DNA from: [Synechococcus] sp. NIES-970
GTDB lineage: Bacteria; Cyanobacteriota; Cyanobacteriia; Cyanobacteriales; MRBY01
NCBI GenBank assembly: GCA_002356215.1
Contig: AP017959.1
Location: 2,744,195 to 2,808,194 of the forward strand
Direction of reading: 5' to 3'
DNA length: 64,000 nucleotides
Below are positions 1 to 8,579 of this stretch, piece after piece (the stretch's first letter is position 1; each line of letters begins with the position of its first letter). The notes below the pieces were generated by a model that saw nothing but the letters and a program-made list of their open reading frames with translations, ran no database searches and was not told the origin of the DNA. The position numbers and the translations under genes were made by a program.

Positions 1-221
1 GGAAAAGTGCGCTTCCAGAGGCCAATGATGGGGATATTGGGTAACTTTGCCCGCACGGCACGGATGTGGTCAGGGCTGTCGATGCGCACCGCAACAGCCC
101 CCTGATTGACAGAGGCTTGGGCGATCGCCGCGATGATTTCAGGCGCATGGAGCGGGGAATCAGCCGGAGCTTGGCAGGAGATAATGAGGCGATTTTTAAA
201 CTGGGCAATCAGATCAGACAT
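1..221 (-). CDS. nanE: Putative N-acetylmannosamine-6-phosphate 2-epimerase, N-terminal part (cut by window edge)
   Basis: The reverse strand reads from an ATG at 221 off the left edge of the window and gives about 73 residues starting MSDLIAQFKNRLIISCQA. The pattern ISCQAPADSPLHAP, followed by IAQASVNQGAVAVRID and PIIGLWKR, is the N-terminal barrel signature of the NanE family. That family converts N-acetylmannosamine-6-P to N-acetylglucosamine-6-P in amino-sugar metabolism. It lies 18 bases downstream of purN on the same strand, so the two may be co-transcribed. The catalytic C-terminal part is outside the window, so integrity cannot be judged. Confidence 0.85.
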   Translation of the reverse strand, partial: MSDLIAQFKNRLIISCQAPADSPLHAPEIIAAIAQASVNQGAVAVRIDSPDHIRAVRAKLPNIPIIGLWKRTF

Positions 222-239
222 GGGCTTGCTAAAAAAATT

Positions 240-884
240 CTAAGAATATTGGGTAACGGCGAGGGCGATCGCCGCTGGAAAAATACGATGTTCCTGTACC
301 TGAATCCGGGCATGGAGGGTTTCGGGGGTATCACCGGGCAAAATTGGCACCGCTGCCTGCATGATAATGTCGCCGCTATCGACTTCCAGGCTGGCAAAAT
401 GCACCGAGCAACCCGTTACTTTTACTCCTGCGTCTAAAGCCTGCTCCACGGCACGAATCCCTTTAAAGCTGGGCAGTAAACTGGGGTGAATATTCAAAAT
501 CCGGCTTTCGTAGCCCCTGAGTAAAACCTCAGTGACGATGCGCATCCAACCCGCCATGATCACCCACTCCACCCCGTGCGATCGCAAGCAATCTAAAATC
601 GCTTGGTCACAGGCTTCGCGGGAGGTGAAATCGCGGTGGTTAATCAGTTGGGTCTTGGTGCCAAATTGGGCCGCCCGTTCTAAAACCTTCGCCTTGGGGT
701 TGTTGTAGATCAAGACCGGAATTTCCGCATTGAGCTGCTGACTGGCAATGGCCTGGGCGATCGCCCCATAGTTGCTGCCACTACCGGAGGCCAAAACTCC
801 CAACTGCACCGGACGGGATAGGGGCACATCCGCCAGGGTCACCGGGGGAGAAATCAAAGCAGAATCTAGCGGAACATTACCCAT
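240..884 (-). CDS. purN: Phosphoribosylglycinamide formyltransferase (GART)
   Basis: PurN transfers the formyl group of 10-formyl-THF to GAR, the third step of purine synthesis, in the cytosol. The protein has the Rossmann start VLASGSGSN, the catalytic stretch NIHPSLLPSF (active-site His) and the folate-site DSGDII motif. I chose the ATG at 884 (MGNVPLDS, 214 residues); a TTG at 896 would add four residues. Either form has about 25 residues before the conserved VLASGSG core, a little longer than E. coli PurN. It sits just upstream of nanE on the same strand, with a 100-base gap to the cupin gene behind it. Confidence 0.95.
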   Translation of the reverse strand: MGNVPLDSALISPPVTLADVPLSRPVQLGVLASGSGSNYGAIAQAIASQQLNAEIPVLIYNNPKAKVLERAAQFGTKTQLINHRDFTSREACDQAILDCLRSHGVEWVIMAGWMRIVTEVLLRGYESRILNIHPSLLPSFKGIRAVEQALDAGVKVTGCSVHFASLEVDSGDIIMQAAVPILPGDTPETLHARIQVQEHRIFPAAIALAVTQYS

Positions 885-986
885 CAATCGTGGCAAGCCT
901 CAAAAGTACAACCACTAAGCATATCGGTTCCCTGGCTGAAAATCAGATATTTTTTGAGGAGCGATCGCCCCCAGAGCCCCGTTCAA

Positions 987-1328
987 TTAGGCTGAGTCTT
1001 GATCCTCAAAGCGAATAATATCTTCATCCCCTAAAAATTCACCGTTTTGAATTTCGATCATCACCAGATCAATCACGCCCGGATTTTCGACCCGGTGCCT
1101 GGTATTCATCGGTACATAGGTCGATTGGCGCGCTGTGAGGATTGTTTCTTGGTCGTTGCAGATCACCTTCGCTGTGCCCGAAACCACGACCCAATGTTCG
1201 CTACGGTGATAGTGCATCTGGGTGCTGATGTGATGACCCGGTTTGAGTTCGATGCGATTAATTCGATAGCGATCGCCTTCTTCGAGGAGAGTGACTTTTC
1301 CCCAGGGAGGTGTACGAATTTCGGTCAT
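987..1328 (-). CDS. Cupin protein resembling the C-terminal domain of mannose-6-phosphate isomerase
   Basis: This is a stand-alone single-domain cupin of 113 residues. Cupin motif 1 is HISTQMHYHRSEHWVVVSG (metal-ligand His residues), and motif 2 lies around YVPMNTRHRVENPG. The sequence matches the isomerase domain found at the C-terminus of bifunctional ManC/AlgA proteins (GDP-mannose pyrophosphorylase/phosphomannose isomerase). In cyanobacteria this domain is often encoded alone. The ATG at 1328 (MTEIRTPPWG) is preferred over an upstream TTG at 1343. A role in mannose-6-P/fructose-6-P interconversion is inferred from the family; another sugar-phosphate role is possible. Confidence 0.8.
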   Translation of the reverse strand: MTEIRTPPWGKVTLLEEGDRYRINRIELKPGHHISTQMHYHRSEHWVVVSGTAKVICNDQETILTARQSTYVPMNTRHRVENPGVIDLVMIEIQNGEFLGDEDIIRFEDQDSA

Positions 1329-1368
1329 AGTTACAAGGTTCAAGGGGTGCTAATGTCATTTTAAGGGT

Positions 1369-1728
1369 TTAACTACCGCCGAGGCGATCGCGCAGTTCCG
1401 TTTCACTGGCCCGGAAGCCCACCAATACTGCTTGACCATCCCGCACAAATAAAGGCCGTTTTAACAACATGGCATCTTGGGCAAACGCTTCAATCCACTG
1501 GTCATCGCTCCAGGATTTCTTTTCTTCCCCCAAGGCCCGGTAAGATTGGCCGGAGGTATTGCGCATCGGTTTACTGCCGAGGGTATTTACCCATTGGGCG
1601 ATCGTCTCTCTGCTAGGGGGCTGTTCTTTGGTGTTGATGAATGTGTAAGGAATTTCTTCTGCTTCGAGCCATTGCAAGGCTTTTTTACAGGTGTTGCAGG
1701 TGGGAATGCCGTAAACTTGCAGGGCCAT
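1369..1728 (-). CDS. Spx/ArsC-family thioredoxin-fold protein (arsenate-reductase-like)
   Basis: 119 residues with the N-terminal motif YGIPTCNTCKKALQWLE, a CxxC redox pair in a thioredoxin fold, and the family-typical MLLKRPLFVRDGQAVLVGF near the C-terminus. It belongs to the ArsC/Spx/YffB superfamily. Length and the RP-[LI] signature fit, but the sequence alone does not separate a glutaredoxin-dependent reductase from an Spx/MgsR-type regulator. The start is the ATG at 1728. It is divergent from the aldolase gene; the 114-base gap between them must hold both promoters. Confidence 0.8.
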   Translation of the reverse strand: MALQVYGIPTCNTCKKALQWLEAEEIPYTFINTKEQPPSRETIAQWVNTLGSKPMRNTSGQSYRALGEEKKSWSDDQWIEAFAQDAMLLKRPLFVRDGQAVLVGFRASETELRDRLGGS

Positions 1729-1842
1729 TTTGTAATCGGTTAGACAAAAGATAACTTCATTTATTATCCATGATTCTAAGGACAGTCAACTTTGGCAGAA
1801 GTGTTACAACGGGAACTGTAGCAAGTCCCAATATTTTTCACC

Positions 1843-2924
1843 ATGACGACGACAATTTCTGTCGAAAAATCAATTGCAGCTTGGCTCGGTGATGAAGCAG
1901 AAAGCCTCTTGGGTCATCGCGCAAAAATTACTCAAAATCTACTGACCCTCCCCGGTGCGGATATCGTAGAGCGAGTCTATAGCCAGAGCGATCGCCCCAC
2001 CCCGGTTTTACGTTCCTTGCAACAACTGTTTGGCACAGGACGCTTAGCAAATACGGGCTATCTTTCAATTTTGCCAGTCGATCAGGGGATTGAACATTCC
2101 GGTGCGGCTTCCTTTGCCCCAAATCCGATTTATTTTGACCCCGAAATATTATTCGTCTTGCGATTGAAGGGGGCTGTAACGGCGTGGCGACCACCCTCGG
2201 TGTGTTGGGGATGATGTCCCGCAAATATGCCCACCGCATTCCCTTTATTCTCAAGCTGAACCACAATGAACTGTTGACCTATCCCAACTATGCCGATCAA
2301 ATCATGTTTGCGACGGTAGAACAGGCTTGGAATTTGGGGGCGATCGCCGTCGGCGCAACGATTTACTTTGGCTCACCAGAATCCAGCCGACAAATTCAAG
2401 AGGTTAGTCGGGCCTTTGCCCGCGCCCACGAACTGGGAATGGCCACAATTCTCTGGTGTTATCTGCGCAACGATGCGTTTCAACAGGGCAAGGATTACCA
2501 TCTGGCGGCGGATTTGACGGGGCAGGCGAACCACATGGGTGTGACCATTGAGGCGGACATTATCAAACAAAAATTACCGGAAACGAATAACGGCTACGGG
2601 GCGATCGCCAAAGCGACGGGCAAAAAATACGGCGGAACCCACCCCAAAGTTTACGACGAACTCACCAGCGATCACCCCATCGATCTCACCCGTTATCAAG
2701 TGTTGAATTGTTATGGCGGACGGGCCGGTCTCATCAATTCCGGTGGCTCTTCTGGGGAAAACGATTTTGCCCAGGCGATTCGCACTGCTGTGATCAATAA
2801 ACGGGCTGGCGGTTACGGTTTAATTTCTGGTCGTAAAACCTTCCAACGTCCCATGGCAGAAGGGGTTAAACTCTTTCACCTCATCCAGGATGTCTACCTC
2901 AATCCAGACATTACTATTGCCTAA
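1843..2924 (+). pseudogene. fda: Class I fructose-bisphosphate aldolase, interrupted by a one-base frameshift
   Basis: Two overlapping reading frames together encode one aldolase of the DhnA-like class I type found in cyanobacteria. The first part (1843-2145) runs from MTTTISVEKSIAAWLG to ILPVDQGIEHSGA and NPIYFDPE. The second part (about 2147-2924) continues [22 protein letters not shown] through [23 protein letters not shown] and the C-terminus [20 protein letters not shown]. Exactly one A is missing at the GAAATATT of 2143-2150; adding it restores a continuous protein of about 360 residues. Nothing else looks degraded, so this is a very recent mutation, a strain-specific lesion or a sequencing error. 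The enzyme cleaves and forms fructose-1,6-bisphosphate; many cyanobacteria also have a class II aldolase, which would compensate for loss. Confidence 0.85.
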
Positions 2925-2957
2925 AATAATCCCGAACTCTTTCCTAATATTGAATTT

Positions 2958-3013
2958 GGCAGATTATCTTTGTTATTAAACTTTTGATATCTGCCTCTTC
3001 TCTTTAAGAGAAG
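2958..3013 (+). terminator. Possible terminator hairpins downstream of the aldolase
   Basis: GGCAGAT (2958-2964) can pair with ATCTGCC (2989-2995). Immediately after it CTTCTC (2997-3002) can pair with GAGAAG (3008-3013). Both lie just downstream of the aldolase stop. The U-rich tail is weak, so this is only a possible transcription end. Confidence 0.3.
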
Positions 3014-3120
3014 ACTGCCCCAAAAATCAACCTTTTATAATCTTAAAAAGATCTTTTGAGTATACTTAACAATACAAAAATACTTAACTAAAACAGCTTG
3101 TATGTATTGTGTCAAGAGGT

Positions 3121-3375
3121 ATGTCCAATATGGATTCTCAGATTACATCCAAATATTTTGTGTCTTCAGATAGAATCAAAAGCGAATTGGCTTTAGTAGA
3201 AACTCCTGTTGACTGGCAAGGACTTGTTGATAAAAAAATCCTAGAACAAAAAGAAAAAAATAAATTCCTCGTGACTGGACAATTGCCAGAAGAAATCAAA
3301 AAATGTATCAAAGGAATTGACATTGATCAAAAAACGGGGAAAACCACAGTCTCTTTCTCTCGACTTGCTCAGTGA
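3121..3375 (+). CDS. Small hypothetical protein
   Basis: A short lysine-rich, apparently soluble protein of up to 84 residues with no signal peptide or membrane segment. No domain is recognised. It has an alternating charged pattern (DKKILEQKEKNKFLVTGQLPEEIKK) and ends SFSRLAQ. Starts at GTG 3109, ATG 3121 or ATG 3130 are all possible. AGAGG at 3115-3119 lies about 10 bases before the ATG at 3130, making MDSQITSKYF a credible start too. Codon use is AT-rich compared with neighbours. It stands alone between the aldolase and the DUF1995 gene. Confidence 0.55.
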   Translation: MSNMDSQITSKYFVSSDRIKSELALVETPVDWQGLVDKKILEQKEKNKFLVTGQLPEEIKKCIKGIDIDQKTGKTTVSFSRLAQ

Positions 3376-3431
3376 GTGTCTTTTCCATCAATCTCAACCT
3401 GATTATTTCATCAAATAAAAATTGATTCTTG

Positions 3432-3466
3432 AACTTCGGTAGCTTTCTTGCTATGTCGACGAAGTT
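3432..3466. other. Inverted repeat / RNA hairpin between two genes
   Basis: AACTTCG (3432-3438) pairs with CGAAGTT (3460-3466), and inside it TAGC (3440-3443) pairs with GCTA (3450-3453). It lies 57 bases after the small ORF and 87 bases before the DUF1995 gene. It may end the first transcript or fold in the leader of the second; there is no clear U-run. Confidence 0.35.
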
Positions 3467-3552
3467 GAGAGAGAAGTCTGAAGATATGGCTTTGACGAAG
3501 CGATGGGGAACATTTGATAATAAGTCGATGTTCTGTTGTGCGTCGGTGAACC

Positions 3553-4308
3553 ATGTCCAATCTGCCCCAGTCCTTTGAAGAAACCCTCAAACAAGCGAAA
3601 GCTGCGACCCTAAGCAGTTTAGAAGCGGGCTGTGGGCGAATCTTGATCGAGCTTTGTTTCCCAGAAATTGCCCTAAAAGCGCAGGCCCTCGCTTGGGATT
3701 GGGCACAACTGTTTGTGGAAGAGTACGGTTCGGGGTTGAAAATTTTCTTCCCGGATACCGGGGCGGCGGCCCTCGCACGGCGAGATTGGGGGGAAATTCC
3801 CTTTAAGGTGACGGACATCGGCACTTCGCGATCGCCTATCGAAAACAAAATCGGTGACGATGACCAAATTTTTATTATTGTCTGCCCCTCGGCGGTGGAA
3901 GTGGGCCAGGTAGAAAAGCTCTGTAATTTGGCGGGCGATCGCCCGGTGATTATGCTGATTCCCCAACTAGAAGACGTGGCGGTTGTGGGCATTGGCTACG
4001 CGGCGCGGCAGCTGCGGGAGCGGTTTATCAGCACCCTCGAAACTGCTTACTACATCCGGCCCTACGAAGGGGCGATGGTTTGGCGGGCTTATCCCTCTGC
4101 CTGGGAAGTGTATTTAGAAAAAGCAGAAGACCAGTACGAGCTGATCGCCAGTGAAACCAGTAAACCCCTCGGTGAATATCTAGAACGGCTCCTGTTGGCG
4201 GCGGTGGAACCGGAAGCAGGACAAGGGGACAATCCCAATGCCCCAAAAATCAAGAAAACGGGTATTCTCGGCGGCTTGCAAAATTTTCTGAAGGCGCTGA
4301 GCAATTAG
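3553..4308 (+). CDS. DUF1995 family protein (LPA3-like)
   Basis: 251 residues matching the DUF1995 family of cyanobacteria and plastids. Recognisable stretches are QSFEETLKQAKAAT at the N-terminus, GRILIELCFPE, LKIFFPDTGAAALARRDW, VCPSAVEVGQVEKL and YYIRPYEGAMVWRAYPSAWEVYLE. The plant homologue LPA3 is linked to photosystem II assembly, but the biochemical role of the bacterial protein is unknown. The stop overlaps a GTG start of the metallophosphatase gene by one base (ATG three bases further), so the two are probably translated in a coupled way. Confidence 0.8.
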   Translation: MSNLPQSFEETLKQAKAATLSSLEAGCGRILIELCFPEIALKAQALAWDWAQLFVEEYGSGLKIFFPDTGAAALARRDWGEIPFKVTDIGTSRSPIENKIGDDDQIFIIVCPSAVEVGQVEKLCNLAGDRPVIMLIPQLEDVAVVGIGYAARQLRERFISTLETAYYIRPYEGAMVWRAYPSAWEVYLEKAEDQYELIASETSKPLGEYLERLLLAAVEPEAGQGDNPNAPKIKKTGILGGLQNFLKALSN

Positions 4309-4310
4309 TG

Positions 4311-5228
4311 ATGATGGGGATAAATAAAACAGAAATAACTATTGCTGTGGTGGGGGATGTCCATGACCAGTGGGATCCCCTGGGCGATCGCCTGTCCCTC
4401 GAGATACTTGGGGTAGATCTGGTGCTGTTTGTGGGGGACTTTGGCAATGAGGCAGTGGGTCTGGTGCAACATATTGCCGCATTGCCCCTACCGAAAGCGG
4501 TGATCTTTGGGAACCATGACGCTTGGTACACCGCCTCCGATTGGGGCCGAAAAAAAGCCCCCTATGACCACAATCGAGAAGACCGGGTGCAGGCACAATT
4601 AGACATGCTTGGGGGAACCCACGTGGGCTATGGTCATCTCGATTTACCCGAATTTCAGTTATCCATTGTGGGGGCGCGGCCCTTTAGCTGGGGCGGCGAG
4701 AAGTGGAAAAATGAAAAATTCTATGGCGATCGCTATGGTGTCCATGACTTCGCCGAATCTACTGCTTTGATCGAGAAAAATATTGCCGCCTGTCAGCACG
4801 AAACGCTGATTTTTCTTGGTCACAACGGCCCCACGGGTTTAGGCAGCGAACCGGAGGATATCTGTGGCCGCGATTGGAATCCCATTGGCGGTGACTACGG
4901 GGATCCAGATTTCGGGCAGGCGATCGCCACCGCAAAAACCCAAGGCAAAACCGTCGCCCTCGCCACCTTTGGTCACATGCACCACAGCCTCCGCCACCGT
5001 AAGGATCGTCTGCGCACCCAGCATCGATTTGTGGACGAAACCCTCTATTTCAACGCCGCCCGGGTCCCCCGCATCCAGCGCTATAGCAACGGCGATTGCC
5101 AGCACAGTTTTTCTGTGATTACCCTCAGCCAGAACCAAGCGACGAAAGCCGAACTGGTGTGGGTGAATCCGGTAAAGCATGAGCAAACGCGGGAAATGCT
5201 CTGGTCACGCCCTAACCCACCTCTGTAA
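4311..5228 (+). CDS. Metallophosphoesterase of the cyanobacterial TIGR04168-like type
   Basis: 305 residues with the calcineurin-like phosphoesterase motifs in order: GDVHDQW (residues about 14-20), VLFVGDFGN, IFGNHDAW, FLGHNGPTGLG and FGHMHHSLR. These supply the His, Asp and Asn ligands of the di-metal site. The substrate is unknown. Three starts are stacked (GTG 4308, ATG 4311, ATG 4314); overlap with the DUF1995 stop suggests translational coupling. The last 17 bases overlap the convergent VOC gene. Confidence 0.85.
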   Translation: MMGINKTEITIAVVGDVHDQWDPLGDRLSLEILGVDLVLFVGDFGNEAVGLVQHIAALPLPKAVIFGNHDAWYTASDWGRKKAPYDHNREDRVQAQLDMLGGTHVGYGHLDLPEFQLSIVGARPFSWGGEKWKNEKFYGDRYGVHDFAESTALIEKNIAACQHETLIFLGHNGPTGLGSEPEDICGRDWNPIGGDYGDPDFGQAIATAKTQGKTVALATFGHMHHSLRHRKDRLRTQHRFVDETLYFNAARVPRIQRYSNGDCQHSFSVITLSQNQATKAELVWVNPVKHEQTREMLWSRPNPPL

Positions 5229-5592
5229 TTTCGATCACGTTGCCGTCAGGATCCTGCACAAATAGCGCCCGCCGCCCCGACTGACTCAATTCATAGGGAT
5301 AATTTTCGCGGTCTAAATGCGATCGCACAGCATCAAGGTCTCTCACCCCGAAGGCAATATGCGGATTCCGACCCAATTTTTCTGGATTGGGCAATCTCCC
5401 CTGGAAGGCCGGATCTTCGATGAGATGCAGTTGCATTTGTGGCAACTGGTACCAAACGCCGCCATAGGTAAAAGGCCGCTCCACCTTGGGCAATGCCAAA
5501 AGGCGGTCATAAAAAGCAGCTGCCCGTTGCACATCTGCAACCAAAATTGCCGTGTGTAAACAGCCCGTCACTTGAATCGGAGAAGATGCCAT
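5212..5592 (-). CDS. VOC-superfamily (glyoxalase/dioxygenase fold) protein
   Basis: 126 residues from ATG 5592 (MASSPIQVTG). The glyoxalase/bleomycin-resistance fold is visible: HTAILVADVQRAAAFYDRLLAL, the middle HLIEDP, PHIAFGVRDLDAVRSHL, and the C-terminal LFVQDPDGNVIEITEVG with a metal-ligand Glu. An upstream TTG at 5640 would add 16 non-conserved residues and is less likely. The substrate is not predictable. It converges on, and overlaps by 17 bases, the metallophosphatase gene; no terminator separates them. Confidence 0.8.
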   Translation of the reverse strand: MASSPIQVTGCLHTAILVADVQRAAAFYDRLLALPKVERPFTYGGVWYQLPQMQLHLIEDPAFQGRLPNPEKLGRNPHIAFGVRDLDAVRSHLDRENYPYELSQSGRRALFVQDPDGNVIEITEVG

Positions 5593-5649
5593 CAAAAATT
5601 GATCCGTCTTGGTCACAATGGTTGAAGTCGGTTTGAGCAAGGCGATCGC

Positions 5650-5952
5650 CTAGGATTCTACCGTCCGAAAATTCACCCAGCCTTCAATTTTAGGCCCTAA
5701 GCGGAACAAAATAGACTGGGCGAGACCCAGGTGATCAGCCCCTAAGAGTAGCATCATGGACTGTTCTTTGACGGGAATCAGGTGAGTCGGACAGGCCAAA
5801 AAATCCAGGGTGAGCACGGTTGATTCTCCCCATACCTCCCGGTAGACCTGACAGCGGCGCGGCAAAATCCCCGTCAGGTGACGGAATCGTTCGAGGGCTT
5901 CTTTTTCAAAGGCGGCACTATTACCTTGGGTCGAAAAAGGTTGATGATTCAT
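5650..5952 (-). CDS. Hypothetical protein, 100 residues
   Basis: A small soluble protein with no signal peptide or membrane segment. It begins MNHQPFSTQGNSAAFEKEALERFRHLTG and has a hydrophobic core LLGADHLGLAQSILFRLGPKIEGWV. I do not recognise a named domain. Composition and codon use resemble the neighbours, and it lies 58 bases upstream of the VOC gene on the same strand, so the two probably share a transcript. Function unknown. Confidence 0.6.
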   Translation of the reverse strand: MNHQPFSTQGNSAAFEKEALERFRHLTGILPRRCQVYREVWGESTVLTLDFLACPTHLIPVKEQSMMLLLGADHLGLAQSILFRLGPKIEGWVNFRTVES

Positions 5953-6183
5953 AGTGGGATTGTTGTTGCCAACAAAACGCTGATCGATTCTTTTACCTTA
6001 AGACTTCTTCGGGGAGAAGAGGGCAGACCGTTAGAATTTTTAGCTTTACAGAAAAACCATGACAAGATGTGAAGAAATATATTTAATTCGCAGTAACCAG
6101 GTAGTTTAGATAGACCAGAAAAATAGCGTAAAATCAAAATTATTTCCCATTCGCCACGGCTAATGTCGCTTTTATACACTTAA

Positions 6184-6414
6184 ATGGTTGAGTTTAATCG
6201 ACTGGAAAAAAAAGGAATTGATCGCAGTATCCGCCGCGGCCTTCTGAATCAGATTCGCCATGGCTTAGATATCAAGTTCCCCCAGGAAGCAGAGTCAATT
6301 TTTGCAGATATTCAAAGAATTCCCAGCATCTATGCGCTCAAAATCATTGAAAATCGCCTCTATCATCTCAATACAGTTAGCGAGTTGCGTTTACTCTACC
6401 GAAATCTGCTCTAA
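6184..6414 (+). CDS. Hypothetical small basic protein upstream of ycf46
   Basis: 76 residues, basic and mostly helical (IDRSIRRGLLNQIRHGLDIKFPQEAESIFADIQRI), ending in a Leu/Arg-rich helix. No domain recognised. It ends 27 bases before ycf46 on the same strand, so it is probably the first gene of a ycf46-rsmD operon. The stretch from 5953 to 6183 holds its promoter region and no other gene. Confidence 0.55.
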   Translation: MVEFNRLEKKGIDRSIRRGLLNQIRHGLDIKFPQEAESIFADIQRIPSIYALKIIENRLYHLNTVSELRLLYRNLL

Positions 6415-6441
6415 CTCGAAGAAAATGGGCAGGAGAAGGGC

Positions 6442-7980
6442 ATGGGCTTTTTAGAAAATATCCACAGTTTAAAAACCTTCATTTGTGCATTTCACCCGAT
6501 TATTGTGATCGAAACAGTAGAGGAAGAGCGGGTCGAAACACTACTCCGGGAAGTGGTCAAGGAGTTACAAACGCCACTATTTGAGTGGACGGTAAATTTG
6601 GGTTTGGCCCCAACCCCGGGAACGAAATATGCCCCCCGCACCAATGAATATGCCCGGCCTGGGGCAAATAAGCCGATCGCCTTTGAGAATACAACGGAGC
6701 CCCTCGATGTCCTCAAGTACATGGGGCAAATGGAACGCAACGGCGTCTTTTGGCTCAAGGATTTTATGACCCACCTAGAAGATCCCCGGGTACTGCGGGA
6801 AGTGCGAGAGCTTGCTGATACCTATAGTGTGGTGAATTCGGCCCTGGTGATTACCGGGGAGGCGATCGCCTTACCCAAGGCGATCGCCCACGATGCGGTG
6901 TATTTTGAGCTGACCCTACCCGATGGTGATGAACTCTACCAAACCCTCTCGGCGGTGATGCGAGAGCTGAAGGTCCGCCATCAACTGACGATCAATCTCC
7001 AGGGAAACGAACTAAACCAGTTTGTTCACGCCCTCAGTGGTATGACCCTCAAGCAAGCCCGCCAGGCGATCGCCTATGCCGCGTTGATTGATGGGGAACT
7101 CAATGGCACAGATATCCTCAAAGTGATTCACCGCAAGGCCCAGATCCTCCGGGAAGAGTCTCTCCTTGAACTGTTTCCCGTCGAAGAAAACACCGCCAAG
7201 CTGGGAGGCTTTGTGGGCCTTAAAGAATGGCTCAAGCGGGCTCAGGTGGGGTTTAGTGCAACCGCAAAACAGGTCAATCTCCCGGCGCCGAAGGGAATTT
7301 TAATCGTTGGGGTTCAAGGCTGTGGTAAATCTCTCGCGGCAAAAACGATCGCCAGGGAATGGCAATTGCCTTTGCTCAAGCTCGATGCCGGCCGCCTCTA
7401 CAACAAATTCGTCGGGGAATCGGAGAAAAATTTTCGTCAGGCGATTAAACTGGCCGAATCCATGGCGCCGACGGTGTTGTGGATTGATGAAATCGAAAAA
7501 AGCTTTGGTAATACCAGCGGTGATGGCGATGGGGGCTTAAGTTTGCGTCTATTTGGGTCATTTCTCACCTGGCTCCAAGAAAAATCCCAGGAGGTTTTTG
7601 TGGTGGCAACGGCCAACGATCTGCTAAAACTTCCCCCGGAGTTGTTGCGGAAAGGCCGCTTTGATGAAATCTTTTTCGTGGATCTGCCCAATGCCCAGGA
7701 GCGGGCGGCAATTTTTTCGATTCACCTGACGCGTCATCGACAAAATCTTCAAAACTTTGATCTACGTACCCTCGTCACTACCGCAGCGGGCTATAGCGGT
7801 GCGGAAATCGAACAGGCCATTATCGCCGGACTTTACCAGGCACTTTATGAACAAACGCCCCTGACCACAGAAGCCCTTGTGACCCAGATGAAAAATACCG
7901 TGCCCCTCTCGGTTTCCCGCCGGGAAGATGTGGAAAAATTACGGGCGATCGCCTCAGAACGGTTCGTCTCGGCGCGGTAA
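6442..7980 (+). CDS. ycf46: Ycf46-like AAA+ ATPase
   Basis: 512 residues. The N-terminal half (about 1-250) is the Ycf46-specific region. The C-terminal half is a AAA+ domain with Walker [14 protein letters not shown] (about residues 292-304), Walker [12 protein letters not shown] (about 348-358), sensor-1 VVATAND and the arginine-finger region [16 protein letters not shown]. Ycf46 is found in cyanobacteria and algal plastid genomes; it has been linked to CO2/bicarbonate use in cyanobacteria, but its mechanism is unsettled. It is followed by rsmD after 9 bases. Two HIP1 sites 18 bases apart lie inside it, both encoding Ala-Ile-Ala. Confidence 0.9.
   Translation: MGFLENIHSLKTFICAFHPIIVIETVEEERVETLLREVVKELQTPLFEWTVNLGLAPTPGTKYAPRTNEYARPGANKPIAFENTTEPLDVLKYMGQMERNGVFWLKDFMTHLEDPRVLREVRELADTYSVVNSALVITGEAIALPKAIAHDAVYFELTLPDGDELYQTLSAVMRELKVRHQLTINLQGNELNQFVHALSGMTLKQARQAIAYAALIDGELNGTDILKVIHRKAQILREESLLELFPVEENTAKLGGFVGLKEWLKRAQVGFSATAKQVNLPAPKGILIVGVQGCGKSLAAKTIAREWQLPLLKLDAGRLYNKFVGESEKNFRQAIKLAESMAPTVLWIDEIEKSFGNTSGDGDGGLSLRLFGSFLTWLQEKSQEVFVVATANDLLKLPPELLRKGRFDEIFFVDLPNAQERAAIFSIHLTRHRQNLQNFDLRTLVTTAAGYSGAEIEQAIIAGLYQALYEQTPLTTEALVTQMKNTVPLSVSRREDVEKLRAIASERFVSAR
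6861..6888. repeat. Close pair of HIP1 palindromes inside ycf46
   Basis: GGCGATCGCC occurs at 6861-6870 and again at 6879-6888, both in the same reading frame. HIP1 is the highly repeated octamer of many cyanobacterial genomes; this is one of the closest pairs in the window. Confidence 0.9.
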
Positions 7981-7989
7981 AATGCTGCC

Positions 7990-8529
7990 ATGCGAATCTA
8001 TGGCAACCGACAGATCAAGACTCTCCCCGGCGAATTAACGCGGCCGACCCTAGCAAAGGTGCGAGAGGCGATTTTTAACATTTGGCAAGGTCAAGTGTCC
8101 GGTTGCCGCTGGCTTGATCTCTGTGCCGGATCCGGCTCAATGGGAGCAGAAGCATTATGTCGTAATGCCTCAAAAGTTATTGCAATCGAAAAAAATCCCC
8201 AAGCCTGCCGCATTATTCAAGAAAATTGGCAGAAAATTGCAAAAGACCACCAAAAATACCAAATTCTCAAAGGTGATCTCCGCAAACGACTGGAAAATTT
8301 GGGCGGTGAAACCTTTGACCTGATTTACTTTGACCCACCCTACGCCGCAAAACTTTATGACTCGGTTTTAGCGAAGATTGTCGATTTGGCATTGCTGGCC
8401 CCAGGGGGAGAACTGGCCGTGGAGTATGACCCCAAACTCTGGCAACCGATTGAATTGTCCGAGTTAGAGCTATTCAAGGAGAAAAACTACGGCAAAACGG
8501 CGATCGCCTTCTATCGTCCTGCCCAATAA
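7990..8529 (+). CDS. rsmD: 16S rRNA (guanine966-N2)-methyltransferase
   Basis: 179 residues with the SAM-binding motif WLDLCAGSGSMGAEALCR, the acidic strand VIAIEKNPQAC and the catalytic DPPY (FDLIYFDPPYAAKLYD) typical of RsmD. The enzyme methylates G966 of 16S rRNA during 30S assembly. It starts 9 bases after ycf46 and probably shares its transcript. The C-terminus KTAIAFYRPAQ is complete, so the gene looks intact. Confidence 0.93.
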   Translation: MRIYGNRQIKTLPGELTRPTLAKVREAIFNIWQGQVSGCRWLDLCAGSGSMGAEALCRNASKVIAIEKNPQACRIIQENWQKIAKDHQKYQILKGDLRKRLENLGGETFDLIYFDPPYAAKLYDSVLAKIVDLALLAPGGELAVEYDPKLWQPIELSELELFKEKNYGKTAIAFYRPAQ

Positions 8530-8579
8530 TCTTCCCTTGGGGAAGTTAGACGGTTCTACATTAAGCCAGAGGAGCGCAG

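Noticed and set aside
2140-2150. Programmed frameshift in the aldolase
   Set aside because: No slippery heptamer followed by a stem or internal Shine-Dalgarno is evident, and the family is not known to use one. A mutation or sequencing error is simpler.
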